A stretch of 22,509 nucleotides of DNA, from assembly GCA_038230515.1 (NCBI GenBank), contig JBBRND010000048.1, forward strand, positions 1 to 22,509. The letters are read 5' to 3'. Both the position numbers and the translations under genes were made by a program. This document shows positions 8,086-15,938 of the stretch, in pieces (positions within the stretch are counted from its first letter, which is position 1; each line of letters starts with the position of its first letter). The notes beneath the pieces were generated by a model. It was not told where the DNA came from. It saw nothing but the letters and a program-made list of their open reading frames with translations, and searched no databases. The stretch is from JAPLDB01 sp038230515. Lineage in GTDB: Bacteria; Bacteroidota; Bacteroidia; AKYH767-A; 2013-40CM-41-45.

Positions 8086-10833
8086 ATGTTCCGACTGAGT
8101 TGCGTTTTCATTTTTATGTTTCTTCTCACGGGAAAATTATTTTCTCAAACCCTGAGCGGAACTATTACCGATGCTAAAACAAATGAAACCGTTATCGGTG
8201 CTACCGTTTTATTAAAAGGAACGAGTACCGGAACCGTTACTGATGTTGATGGAAAATTTTCGCTGAACGTTTCTCAACCACTGCCTTTCTCCATCGTAAT
8301 TTCCATTGTGGGTTATCAGAAGCAGGAAATAGAAGTGAAGCAGCTTGATAAACCTGTTATCGTAAAATTAAAATCATCGGAAGTGCAGTTGAAGAATGTA
8401 GAAGTGGTTGGCAGCCGCATTTCAGAAAAACAAAAGGAAGCACCGCTCACTGTAGAAAGCATGGACATGATTGCAATAAAAGAATGTCCGCAGTCTTCTT
8501 TTTATGAAGCGCTTGGTTCGCTCAAGGGTGTTGATCTTACTTCTGCTTCGCTTGGATTTACAATCATCAACACGCGCGGCTTCAACAGCACATCGCCTGT
8601 TCGTTCGCTTCAACTGATAGACGGTGTGGACAATCAATCGCCCGGATTAAATTTTTCGCTCGGCAATTTTCTTGGCAGCCCCGATCTTGATGTGATGAAG
8701 GTGGACATGATTGCGGGAGCGAGTACAGCTTATTTCGGTCCGGGTGCATTCAATGGAGTTATCAGTATGACTACGCGCAGCCCTTTTGTGAAACCCGGTC
8801 TGGAGGTGATGTTTAAAGTGGGAGAGCGGAATTTGTACGAACAGTCAATTCGCGCTGCTGAGGTTTATAAAAATAAAAAAGGGCGCGAGGTGCTTGGCAT
8901 CAAGTTCAACTTGTACTATATGAAAGCTCTTGATTGGGAAGCAACCAATGATGACGCAACTCCGCAATCGAAAAACGATAAAAATAATCCGGGTGGTTAT
9001 GATGCAGTGAACAGGTATGGCGATGAATATTTTTCGGGAAATGATTTTTCTTCAGTGCCTATCTCCTACCCCGGGCTTGGTACGTGGTATCGAAGCGGGT
9101 ATTGGGAAAAGGACATTGTAGATTACAATACTCAAAATCTTAAACTCGGTTCGGCCATTCATTACAAGATTACTCCTGATGTTGAACTGATACTTGCCTC
9201 CAATTTCGGAACAGGCACCACTGTTTACCAAGGCGACAACCGCTATAGTTTGAAAGATATTTCTTTTTATCAGAACAGGGTGGAGATACGCAAGCAGGAT
9301 AAATTTTTTATCCGCGCTTATTCAACCAATGAAGATGCCGGAAAATCGTATGATGCATTCTTCACTGCCTTGCTTCTTCAGCGGGAGTCAAAGAGCGATG
9401 CAGACTGGGCGCAGGATTACAACAAATACTGGCGGCTGAAATACACGAATGAAATAACACACTTTCCCGGCTATCCGCAGCAGGGCGATTATGCCACGTT
9501 TGCTGATTACAAAAACGCAATCAACCCGTTTCTTCTCGAACATTATTATGATTCGCTCATAACGTTTCATGATGCTGCGCGCGCCTGGGCAGACGGCATT
9601 GGCTACACTCCTGAGAATCATTCCTTCTTTCAGCCGGGCACCGCTGCATTCGATACGGCTTTTGCTTCGATTACTTCGCGCACTTCTTATGCGCAGGGCG
9701 GTTCACGATTTTTCGACAAGTCGGCTTTATATAATGTATCAGGCGAGTACAAATTCACTCCGAAAATTTCTGACATCATCATTGGCGCAAGTTACCGGTT
9801 GTATGCACCAAACACAGAGGGAACCATTTTCAGCGATACAGGAAGTGTGAAGATTAAGGACTCTGAGTATGGAATTTACGCTGGGCTTGAAAAAAAGATA
9901 ATCAGGGAAAAAATAAAACTCAACGTGACAGGGCGCCTTGATAAAAATCAAAACTTCAAGTATCTTTTTTCTCCGGCTTTGTCACTGGTGTATTCGTTCA
10001 GTCCGCAACAGATTTTCCGTGCTTCGTTTTCTTCTGCCATCCGCAATCCTACACTCAGCGATCAGTATTTGTTTTACAACGTTGGCAGAGCAACCTTAAA
10101 AGGAAATCTTTCGGGGTTTGATTCACTCGTGAGCATTCCCTCTCTTTTGAATTTTTTCAACTCTCAGAATTTTGACACCCTTCAATACTTCAACCTGCCT
10201 CCTCTTAAACCGGAAGAAGTAAAAACGATTGAGGCAGGATACCGCGGCACATTGTTCAAAAATATTTTTGTGGATGTGGCTGCTTACTACAGTTGGTACA
10301 AACATTTTATCGGCTACAAATTAGGTGCTGACATTACTGAGTTACCTCAGTATGCAGAAGTGTATGTCAACAATGTATATCGGGTAGCTACCAATGCTGT
10401 AGATGAAGTAACAACCCGCGGCATTTCTATCGGCTTGAATTATTATTTCAGAAATTATTACATGCTCACAGGAAACTATTCTTACAACGTGCTTGACCGT
10501 GGTGGCAGCACCGATCCACTTATTCCTGCTTTCAACACTCCGCAAAATAAATACAACCTCGGCCTAAGTGCACGTGATCTGAAAAACTTCGGCTTCAACT
10601 TCAATTTTAAATGGGTGCAAGGTTTCGATTACGAGGGTTCACCACAGTTCACAGGCAACGTGCCCTCTTACAATACCGTGGATGCGCAGGTAAATTACAA
10701 AGTAACAAGCATAAATTCTACTCTTAAACTTGGTGCATCCAATTTGCTGAACAATAAAAAATTTACTGTGTATGGTGGTCCGCGAGTGGGGCGCATGGCT
10801 TACTTCAGCATCACCGTTGATCTTACTAAATAA
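8086..10833 (+). CDS. TonB-dependent outer-membrane receptor with CarboxypepD_reg-like domain
   Basis: 915 residues from the ATG at 8086; an ATG at 8059 adds nine residues. I prefer 8086 because the signal peptide then reads MFRLSCVFIFMFLLTGKLFSQ and a promoter -7 box overlaps the longer start. The order is: signal peptide; a carboxypeptidase-regulatory-like beta-sandwich (LSGTITDAKTNETVIGATV, VDGKFSLNV, then a VGYQKQEIEV strand); a TonB plug (TINTRGFN-like segment, LIDGVDNQSPG, VDMIAGASTAYFGPGAFNGVI); and a barrel to the C-terminus (MAYFSITVDLTK). It imports a large or scarce substrate using TonB-ExbBD energy. It is shorter than typical SusC proteins and has no SusD partner beside it, so a glycan locus is not supported. 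The substrate is unknown. It begins 91 bp after the terminator at 7995. Confidence 0.92.
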   Translation: MFRLSCVFIFMFLLTGKLFSQTLSGTITDAKTNETVIGATVLLKGTSTGTVTDVDGKFSLNVSQPLPFSIVISIVGYQKQEIEVKQLDKPVIVKLKSSEVQLKNVEVVGSRISEKQKEAPLTVESMDMIAIKECPQSSFYEALGSLKGVDLTSASLGFTIINTRGFNSTSPVRSLQLIDGVDNQSPGLNFSLGNFLGSPDLDVMKVDMIAGASTAYFGPGAFNGVISMTTRSPFVKPGLEVMFKVGERNLYEQSIRAAEVYKNKKGREVLGIKFNLYYMKALDWEATNDDATPQSKNDKNNPGGYDAVNRYGDEYFSGNDFSSVPISYPGLGTWYRSGYWEKDIVDYNTQNLKLGSAIHYKITPDVELILASNFGTGTTVYQGDNRYSLKDISFYQNRVEIRKQDKFFIRAYSTNEDAGKSYDAFFTALLLQRESKSDADWAQDYNKYWRLKYTNEITHFPGYPQQGDYATFADYKNAINPFLLEHYYDSLITFHDAARAWADGIGYTPENHSFFQPGTAAFDTAFASITSRTSYAQGGSRFFDKSALYNVSGEYKFTPKISDIIIGASYRLYAPNTEGTIFSDTGSVKIKDSEYGIYAGLEKKIIREKIKLNVTGRLDKNQNFKYLFSPALSLVYSFSPQQIFRASFSSAIRNPTLSDQYLFYNVGRATLKGNLSGFDSLVSIPSLLNFFNSQNFDTLQYFNLPPLKPEEVKTIEAGYRGTLFKNIFVDVAAYYSWYKHFIGYKLGADITELPQYAEVYVNNVYRVATNAVDEVTTRGISIGLNYYFRNYYMLTGNYSYNVLDRGGSTDPLIPAFNTPQNKYNLGLSARDLKNFGFNFNFKWVQGFDYEGSPQFTGNVPSYNTVDAQVNYKVTSINSTLKLGASNLLNNKKFTVYGGPRVGRMAYFSITVDLTK

Positions 10834-10991
10834 TTTTATTGATTTATCCTCTTCTGCTTTTCTCAACTCTGAGCAACTTGACTTTGCGGACTAAATGAAT
10901 AACGGGTTATTTTTTTTAAAACTACTTGACTCATGTCAATCAATTTACTTTCCTTTGTTTCAAATAATATTTAAACTCAAATTCAACTTCG

Positions 10992-12539
10992 ATGAAAAAA
11001 ATTCTACAAACTATTGCAGCGTGTTCTGCGCTTCTGATCTCGGCAAACAGCTTTGGTCAGCGTTACGTTACAGAAGTATTTTCTTCTGTTGATTCCACAC
11101 AAAACATTGTGTACGGATCTAACTATACCTTTCTTTCTGGAGCACCAACGCTTCAACCGCTTGTGTTCGATCTTTACAAACCATCGGGCGATATGGCAAC
11201 CAACCGCCCGCTGGTGATCATGATTCACACCGGAAGCTTTCTGCCGGCTATCATCAATCAAACTCCTACAGGCAGCATGAGAGACAGTGCTACTTCTGAA
11301 ATGTGCAGACGTTTTGCACGAAGAGGGTATGTAGTTGCTTCGATGGATTACCGTGCAGGTTGGAATCCTATTGCAACGGATCAGGACATTCGCACCGGAA
11401 CATTGCTTCAGGCAGTAGGCCGTGCTGTTCAGGATGCGCGTGCATGCATTCGGTATTTCAAAAAGGATATAGCAACAAACGGAAACTCGTATGGTATTGA
11501 TTCAACAAAAATCATTCTCGGTGGGCAAGGATCCGGTGGATATGTTGCTTTAGCATCCACTACTATTCATGATACTTTACAAGCATGGTTGCCGAAATTT
11601 ATTTCTGCTTCAAATAATCCATCTTATGGATTTGTTCAGGGTGCTTCTTACTGGCTTTCTTTTATCTGGGGCGATTTTGATGGCAATGGTGGCAATCCCG
11701 CATACAACAATGCGAATAACAGCGTTGGGTACACCAGCAATGTGGCAATGATGTTTAATCTTGGTGGTGCAATGGGAGATAGTTCATGGCTTCATGCAGG
11801 CGATGCACCGATGCTTGCATTTCATGTTGTGGGCGATCCGTTTGCTCCGTATGATACAGGTACAGTAGTGGTGCCGACAACGGGCGATCCTGTAGTTGAT
11901 GTGGCAGGAAGTCATGTTGTGATGAGAAAGGCAACAGCATTCGGAAATAATGATGGCTTTAATACATTTAATTACAACGATGCATTTACTGCGCGGGCTA
12001 ACCAGATAAATGATGGGTATGATGGTTTGTTTCCCTTCTACACAAGTCCTTCTTCGCAGGCAGGACCGTGGGAGTGGTTTGATTCTACAACTACTGTACA
12101 GTATGCAATTGCTTATGGTTTGGGCTCTGCAACAGGCACAACTATTTATGAAGGCGGACTTCAAACAAATCCTGATATGAGCAAGGCAAAAGGAATGGCT
12201 TACATTGATACCATTATGGGTTATGCCTGCCCCCGCATTTCGAAACAACTTGGCTTGGGAGTAGGAGTAAATGATCTTGATCCGTTGCAGCATGCTGTTT
12301 CTATCTATCCTAATCCGGCTACTTCATCAGCATCGCTAAAACTGGAGAACGGAATTAATGAATCGAGTGTGATCATTACCATATCCGATGTTTCCGGTCG
12401 CAATGTGGAAACTATGCAGTGGAATGTATCGCAATCAAAAATTATGAATATTGATCTCAAAAAATACTCGAAAGGAATTTATGTAATCAATGCTGTGGGC
12501 AAATCGTTCAGCAGCAAACAGAAGCTGGTTATTCAATAA
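10992..12539 (+). CDS. Secreted alpha/beta hydrolase (esterase-like) with T9SS sorting domain
   Basis: 515 residues; signal peptide MKKILQTIAACSALLISANS then FGQ. Residues ~50-330 form an alpha/beta-hydrolase domain of the esterase/BD-FAE kind: the LVIMIHTGSF oxyanion-loop strand, a RRGYVVASMDYRAGW segment, and the nucleophile elbow GGQGSGGYVAL with Ser181. D282 (HVVGDPFAPY) and H308 (VAGSHVV) are the likely acid and base, so the triad is probably complete. The elbow reads Q-G-S-G-G rather than strict G-x-S-x-G, which is unusual. The last ~80 residues (from ~433, VSIYPNPATSS) are a T9SS sorting domain, so the enzyme should act outside the cell or on its surface. The substrate is unknown; the domain suggests an ester. 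The gene is monocistronic, with its own terminator at 12563-12595. Confidence 0.88.
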   Translation: MKKILQTIAACSALLISANSFGQRYVTEVFSSVDSTQNIVYGSNYTFLSGAPTLQPLVFDLYKPSGDMATNRPLVIMIHTGSFLPAIINQTPTGSMRDSATSEMCRRFARRGYVVASMDYRAGWNPIATDQDIRTGTLLQAVGRAVQDARACIRYFKKDIATNGNSYGIDSTKIILGGQGSGGYVALASTTIHDTLQAWLPKFISASNNPSYGFVQGASYWLSFIWGDFDGNGGNPAYNNANNSVGYTSNVAMMFNLGGAMGDSSWLHAGDAPMLAFHVVGDPFAPYDTGTVVVPTTGDPVVDVAGSHVVMRKATAFGNNDGFNTFNYNDAFTARANQINDGYDGLFPFYTSPSSQAGPWEWFDSTTTVQYAIAYGLGSATGTTIYEGGLQTNPDMSKAKGMAYIDTIMGYACPRISKQLGLGVGVNDLDPLQHAVSIYPNPATSSASLKLENGINESSVIITISDVSGRNVETMQWNVSQSKIMNIDLKKYSKGIYVINAVGKSFSSKQKLVIQ

Positions 12540-12562
12540 CCAATTTCGATTTTTCAATACAG

Positions 12563-12595
12563 GAGAGGCGCTTTACCAGCGCCTCTCTTTTTTTT
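12563..12595 (+). terminator. Rho-independent terminator after the hydrolase gene
   Basis: Perfect 10-bp GC-rich stem GAGAGGCGCT (12563-12572) / AGCGCCTCTC (12578-12587) with loop TTACC, followed by eight T (12588-12595). Confidence 0.95.
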
Positions 12596-12844
12596 GCTTC
12601 AAAAATGTGCGGGAACAATGGCAGTTGATTTTTTAGCCAATGCAAAGAAGAAAGCTGCCTGTATTAAATTTTTTCGGATAAAAAAGGGTGCTGACACCCT
12701 ATTTTGCGGATTGAGAAAAAAATATAAGAATCTTACAGTTTTTATATTGCGGTTCGATAACTGAGGGTATTATTGAAGGGAAAATGGATTGATAATTTGG
12801 TAATTAGTTGTGTGTCAAAACGATTGCGCTTGTTTCCGAGACCT

Positions 12845-13054
12845 CCGCACACCTCGCCAACACGACCGCACACGATGCCGGGGCTTCCGCACACCTCGCC
12901 AACGCGACCGCACACGATGCCGGAGGGTCCGCACGCCTCGCCAACGCGACCGCACACGATGCCGGAGCGTCCGAACACCTCGCCAACGCGACCGCACACC
13001 TTGCCGGGGCATCCGCACACCTCGCCAAGGGGACCGCACTTGCTGACGGGCAAC
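12845..13054. repeat. Tandem array A: ten 21-bp units (five 42-bp dimers), GC-rich
   Basis: Units start at 12845 and every 21 bp up to 13034, with a decayed eleventh start (CTGCAC) at 13055. Nearly every unit opens with CCGCAC. Odd units continue with ACCTCGCCAAC, even units with ACGATGCCGG, so the real period is a 42-bp dimer; later units are the most diverged. The array is far richer in G+C than its AT-rich flanks. Because 21 is divisible by 3, all six frames stay open and give heptad-repeat peptides (for example PHTSPTR). I do not read any of them as a gene. Between the hydrolase terminator and the array (12596-12844) I see only a short AGGGTG/CACCCT hairpin at 12685-12700. Confidence 0.92.
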
Positions 13055-13112
13055 CTGCACTTAATTAATTTGAGATCTAGTTTATTTAAACGGGAACAGC
13101 GATGGGTGAAAT

Positions 13113-13152
13113 AAAAAAAGTGCTGTAAGACAAGGCAAGCTTACAGCACTTT
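13113..13152 (-). terminator. Perfect 13-bp hairpin, terminator-like on the minus strand
   Basis: Arms AAAGTGCTGTAAG (13117-13129) and CTTACAGCACTTT (13140-13152) pair perfectly over a 10-nt loop. On the minus strand the stem is followed by a run of seven T; on the plus strand the T-run is only three. It would stop leftward transcription before it enters array A. Confidence 0.7.
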
Positions 13153-13526
13153 AGTTCTCTTAAAAATGATTCACCTGCGAAAAAGGGTAAAAAGGAAGAG
13201 AGGTTATAGCAGTAAGTGCCACTTAGGGGGCAAAAAGTTGCACGGAAGTGAAAATATTTTATCCAGAGGATTTAAACCCCTGCAAATCAGCACAATTTCT
13301 TGGCACCAATTAGACGAATTGCACTAAAGAAGAAGTATGAAATTTTTTTACTTTAGAATTCGTGAGGAGGGAAGTCCTGAAGAATCAGAATGCAGACGCT
13401 GAGTGCAACGCCTAAAAGGTTGCAACTCTAAATGTGAGTGCGGAAGTAAATTTATTTAGAAGCTTTAATAAAATATGAGGAACCTCGGAGGGGTTTAAAG
13501 GCAAAAATTCGTTGTGTTTATTTTTT
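13153..13526. other. Intergenic stretch with a decayed palindrome, no gene seen
   Basis: It contains a GCACCAATTAG segment near 13302 resembling part of the repeat at 18237-18273. It also holds a decayed copy of the CGTCAGGAC palindrome at 13361-13380, preceded by AGAAGTATGA and a T-run just as at 15450-15495, and a GCAAC/GTTGC hairpin near 13405-13425. No convincing coding frame. Confidence 0.5.
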
Positions 13527-13553
13527 GTCACTTTTTTTTAGAAAAAAAGTAAC
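13527..13553. repeat. T/A-rich inverted repeat
   Basis: GTCACTTTTTTT (13527-13538) faces AAAAAAAGTAAC (13542-13553), pairing at 11 of 12 positions over a 3-nt loop. It is followed by a GC-rich, palindrome-rich tract (about 13580-13640) leading into the 132-bp element, so it may mark the left border of a larger dispersed element. Confidence 0.6.
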
Positions 13554-13671
13554 CCAAAAAATCGTGCGTTGCATAGGCAATTTCCGCTGGCGCGGGAAGC
13601 GCTGCGCGGAACCGCGGTTTGAAATCACTCTCCTGCGCATGCTTTCGCTTCGTGCTTTCAACCGCTATTGC

Positions 13672-13803
13672 TTTGCATCGCTCTGTTGCTGCTTTGCAGC
13701 AATTGGATGGGCGACTAATAGAGTGATGAGGGGTTATGTTTCACAAATGTCGGGTCTCGCAGCCGCACGAAAATTCTTCGTTCGAAGACACGACAGCAAT
13801 GAA
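13672..13803 (+). repeat. 132-bp structured direct repeat, copy 1 (possible RNA element)
   Basis: It matches 14900-15031 over 132 bp without gaps and with about nine substitutions. Two stems can be drawn: 13677-13688 with 13716-13727 (12 bp, including three G-U pairs if plus-strand RNA) and TGTCGGGTCT (13748-13757) with AGACACGACA (13786-13795), 9 of 10 paired, enclosing a small TCTTCG-TT-CGAAGA hairpin (13775-13788). A 127-codon frame runs through it (13525-13908) but has the arginine/cysteine-rich composition of translated non-coding DNA. It could be a non-autonomous mobile element or a structured RNA. Confidence 0.72.
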
Positions 13804-13867
13804 GATTGGATAAGTGTCAGGAGGCAATGCTCAAAAGTTTACGCACAACTCCTTGCGCGGGAAGAGT

Positions 13868-14776
13868 TCAGTAAAACCGAAGATCAATCGTTTCAGGATT
13901 GTATTTAGGACGTATGCTTAGCACCGGTATTGATGAATGGTTTGTAATCTGCTGAGCAAAAGGACCTGTAAAGTATTCTGAAATATCCATCTTGTCCATG
14001 TCTGCCATGGAGATAATAAGATCAGCGTTTATAGATTGTGCATGTTTCAATACCACATCTCCCACGTAAACGCTTGAAATAATTTCTGTGCTGCAGGTTA
14101 CATTATTTTTTTCTGCAAGCATTTTTATTTGTTCCGCTTCAAGCTCAATTTTCTTTTTATGTGCATCATCAAATTCAGTATCCACACCGAGTACATGCAA
14201 CTGTGAAGAAAATAAAATGCTCAGATCAATGGCGTAGCTTACCTTTTCGCGGCTGTGCGGCTTGTCTCTGAATGGTATTAATATATTTTTGAATTGAGGT
14301 TCTTTGTTTTTATATTGAACAGAAAGAACAGGGCATTCTGAATCCCTTATAACTTTAAACGTATTGCTGCCTACAAAAAATTCGCGAAAGCCGGTAACGC
14401 CATGGGTGCCCATTACAATCATGCTTACATTATTTTTTTTTGCAGTGCTCAAAATCTCCGTGGTAATGGAGCCGCTCTCGGTTGAATAAGACACCTTGCC
14501 TACACCGGCTATTTTTATTTTCTCCGCATACAATTTCAGTTTCTTATTGCTTTCAATAATAACTTCGGTTTCGTAATCCTTTAATAAAGTGAAGGAAGAG
14601 GGAGCCGGAGAAAAACCCCCTGCTTCATAATCGAGGTATAGGCCATTGATTACGTGGAGTAAAATAATTTCGGCACCGGTGGCTTGGGCAAATTTAATCC
14701 CATAGTCAAGGGCTTTGAGAGATGTTTCTGAGAAGTCAAGCGGAACAAGGATTTTTTTAATTTGGTAGAACTTCAT
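13868..14776 (-). CDS. Universal stress protein with two UspA domains
   Basis: 302 residues, cytoplasmic. Domain 1 (residues ~5-154) begins IKKILVPLDFSETS and holds a complete ATP-binding motif G-2x-G-9x-G-S: G123, G126, G136, S137 (GTHG to VGSN). Domain 2 (~162-289) begins FKNILIPFRD and ends IPVLSIRP, but its glycine motif is replaced by SMADMDKMDISEYFTGPF, so it probably does not bind ATP. Tandem USPs of this layout are common in Bacteroidota and act in stress and starvation survival, often as asymmetric or homodimeric signalling proteins. The ATG at 14776 is well placed directly before the domain. It converges with the hydrolase gene; the downstream side is repeat-rich DNA and the nearest leftward terminator is at 13113. 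Confidence 0.92.
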   Translation of the reverse strand: MKFYQIKKILVPLDFSETSLKALDYGIKFAQATGAEIILLHVINGLYLDYEAGGFSPAPSSFTLLKDYETEVIIESNKKLKLYAEKIKIAGVGKVSYSTESGSITTEILSTAKKNNVSMIVMGTHGVTGFREFFVGSNTFKVIRDSECPVLSVQYKNKEPQFKNILIPFRDKPHSREKVSYAIDLSILFSSQLHVLGVDTEFDDAHKKKIELEAEQIKMLAEKNNVTCSTEIISSVYVGDVVLKHAQSINADLIISMADMDKMDISEYFTGPFAQQITNHSSIPVLSIRPKYNPETIDLRFY

Positions 14777-14807
14777 TTTTGAAGATTTTTTTAAGAACTG
14801 ATTTCCT

Positions 14808-14878
14808 GCACCTGCCGGTTAGTACTAGATATAAAAAAACATACCAATGCTTACTCCTAACTATTATGTAGCAGGTGC
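14808..14878. repeat. Long-range inverted repeat upstream of the stress protein gene
   Basis: GCACCTGC (14808-14815) and GCAGGTGC (14871-14878) are perfect complements, with GTTAG/CTAAC able to extend the stem inside. It lies between the usp start codon and copy 2 of the 132-bp element, so it could be a border or a regulatory hairpin for usp. Confidence 0.4.
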
Positions 14879-14899
14879 TGCGCGACTTGCCGGGTGGTG

Positions 14900-15031
14900 T
14901 TTGCATCGCTCTGTTACTGCTTTGCAGCAATTGGATTAGCTGCTAACAGAGTGATGAGGGGTTATGTTTCACAAATGTCGGGTCTCGCAGTTGCAGGAAA
15001 ATTCTTCGTTCGAAGACACGACAGCAATGAA
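14900..15031 (+). repeat. 132-bp structured direct repeat, copy 2 (possible RNA element)
   Basis: Second copy of 13672-13803, about 93% identical. The outer stem is ATCGCTCTGTTA with TAACAGAGTGAT, fully paired with one G-U. Compared with copy 1, one G-U became A-U and another became G-C, so pairing was kept. The second stem (14976-14985 with 15014-15023) is unchanged. It ends 40 bp before array B. Confidence 0.72.
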
Positions 15032-15071
15032 AATATTTTTACAATGTGAAAATTTCTTACAGAATTTTTAT

Positions 15072-15344
15072 TCGTTCTAACTGTAAAGTGAATCGTTCTA
15101 AGTGCAGATACGTTCGTTCTAAGGACAGATTGGCAAGTTCTAAGGACAGATTGGCAAGTTCTAAGGACAGATTGGCAAGTTCTAAGGCCAAAAAGGTTCG
15201 TTCTAAAGGGAGATTGGTTCGTTCTAAGTATAGATTGGTTCGTTCTAAAGGGAGATTGGTTCGTTCTAAAGGGAGATTGGTTCGTTCTAAAGGGAGATTG
15301 GTTCGTTCTAAAGGGAGATTGGTTTGTTCTAAAGGGAGATAGAA
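15072..15344. repeat. Tandem array B: thirteen 21-bp units
   Basis: The motif TTCTAA recurs exactly every 21 bp, with units starting at 15072, 15093, 15114 and so on to 15324. Three subtypes appear in blocks: a diverged start, a block with GGACAGATTGGCAAG, and a homogeneous block with GGGAGATTGGTTCG. The block of identical units at the right suggests recent expansion there. One plus frame (15046-15342) stays open and reads a basic heptad repeat (RSKGRLV), but another frame has TAA in every unit. A purine-rich tract (15345-15430) follows. No gene is called. Confidence 0.92.
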
Positions 15345-15473
15345 GATTTCTATTTAGAGAAAGGGGAGTTGGAAGGGGAGATGGAAAGAAGTGAAAGAGG
15401 AAAAAGGGATTGAGCTAATTGCGGGGATTGTGGCTAAGAGAAGTATGAGAAAAACTTTTTTACTTTTACCATT

Positions 15474-15495
15474 CGTCAGGACGGAAGTCCTGACG
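15474..15495. repeat. Perfect hairpin palindrome CGTCAGGAC, copy 1
   Basis: CGTCAGGAC (15474-15482), GGAA loop, GTCCTGACG (15487-15495): a perfect 9-bp stem. The same 22 bp occur at 15939-15960, and a decayed form with the same left flank lies at 13361-13380. It is REP-like and has no T-run. Confidence 0.8.
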
Positions 15496-15559
15496 GCACA
15501 GAAATGACAAAAGCATTTGTCAGCGGGAAGCCAAAGCCAAAAAAGAAGAAAGCGAAAAA

Positions 15560-15787
15560 ATGAAACAGCACATTAAAAGAGTTTTATTAATTGCGGCATC
15601 TATTACTGCTATTTTTGAGATTGGATCTTATCTATACTTTAGAAGCAAAGCAATTGATATACCGCCAACCCTTAAGGAAATATTTATAGTTTTTTTAGTG
15701 TATTGTGTATATTCCTTTATTGGTTACCTAATTTTTATGGGAATCCGATGGGTAATTAAGGATATGCAGACATTGCCAAAAAAATAA
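15560..15787 (+). CDS. Small two-helix membrane protein, function unknown
   Basis: 75 residues. Helix 1 spans about residues 8-27 (VLLIAASITAIFEIGSYLYF) and helix 2 about 42-65 (IFIVFLVYCVYSFIGYLIFM), with a short loop rich in Ile and Pro, a basic start (MKQHIKR) and a basic end (TLPKK). This is a plausible inner-membrane protein with both ends inside. I do not recognise a family. The ATG follows an A-rich stretch typical of Bacteroidota start sites. It stands alone between two copies of the CGTCAGGAC palindrome, in a gene-poor region. Hydrophobic pattern and codon use favour a real gene, but its small size leaves doubt. Confidence 0.6.
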   Translation: MKQHIKRVLLIAASITAIFEIGSYLYFRSKAIDIPPTLKEIFIVFLVYCVYSFIGYLIFMGIRWVIKDMQTLPKK

Positions 15788-15938
15788 ATATCAAACTCGT
15801 AGAAGATTATTTAATCTCCCTTTGCTGTAACACGTATATAGTCACTATTTTTTTTTTGAAATTAATTTAATATCGAACAATGTTTTTTCAATCTCTGAGT
15901 TCTCGGCCAACCTCTTCCGTCCTGCCACTATATTAACT

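Noticed and set aside
8086..10833. SusC of a polysaccharide utilisation locus
   Set aside because: No SusD-like lipoprotein or glycoside hydrolase is adjacent and the protein is shorter than typical SusC.
10898..10918. Weak hairpin AATAAC/GTTATT with T-run after the TonB receptor
   Set aside because: The stem is short and A/T-rich with an almost absent loop; not enough to call a terminator.
12685..12700. Hairpin AGGGTG-CTGA-CACCCT as a terminator
   Set aside because: The stem is only 6 bp, the T-run is broken, and a strong terminator already ends the hydrolase gene 90 bp upstream.
12742..13114. Open frames of 74-113 codons on both strands across array A
   Set aside because: They arise from a stop-free 21-bp unit; all six frames are open together and none has a signal, domain or start context.
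13525..13908. 127-codon frame through the GC-rich tract and 132-bp element
   Set aside because: It starts at TTG within a T-run, has an Arg/Cys-rich composition typical of translated repeats, overlaps the usp 3' end, and its middle is a duplicated structured repeat.
15046..15342. 98-codon frame with RSKGRLV heptads in array B
   Set aside because: It is a direct product of the 21-bp repeat, very basic, without a domain; the DNA period explains it fully. A translated product is not excluded.
12845..15344. CRISPR array
   Set aside because: Units are contiguous 21-bp direct repeats with no unique spacers and no cas genes nearby.
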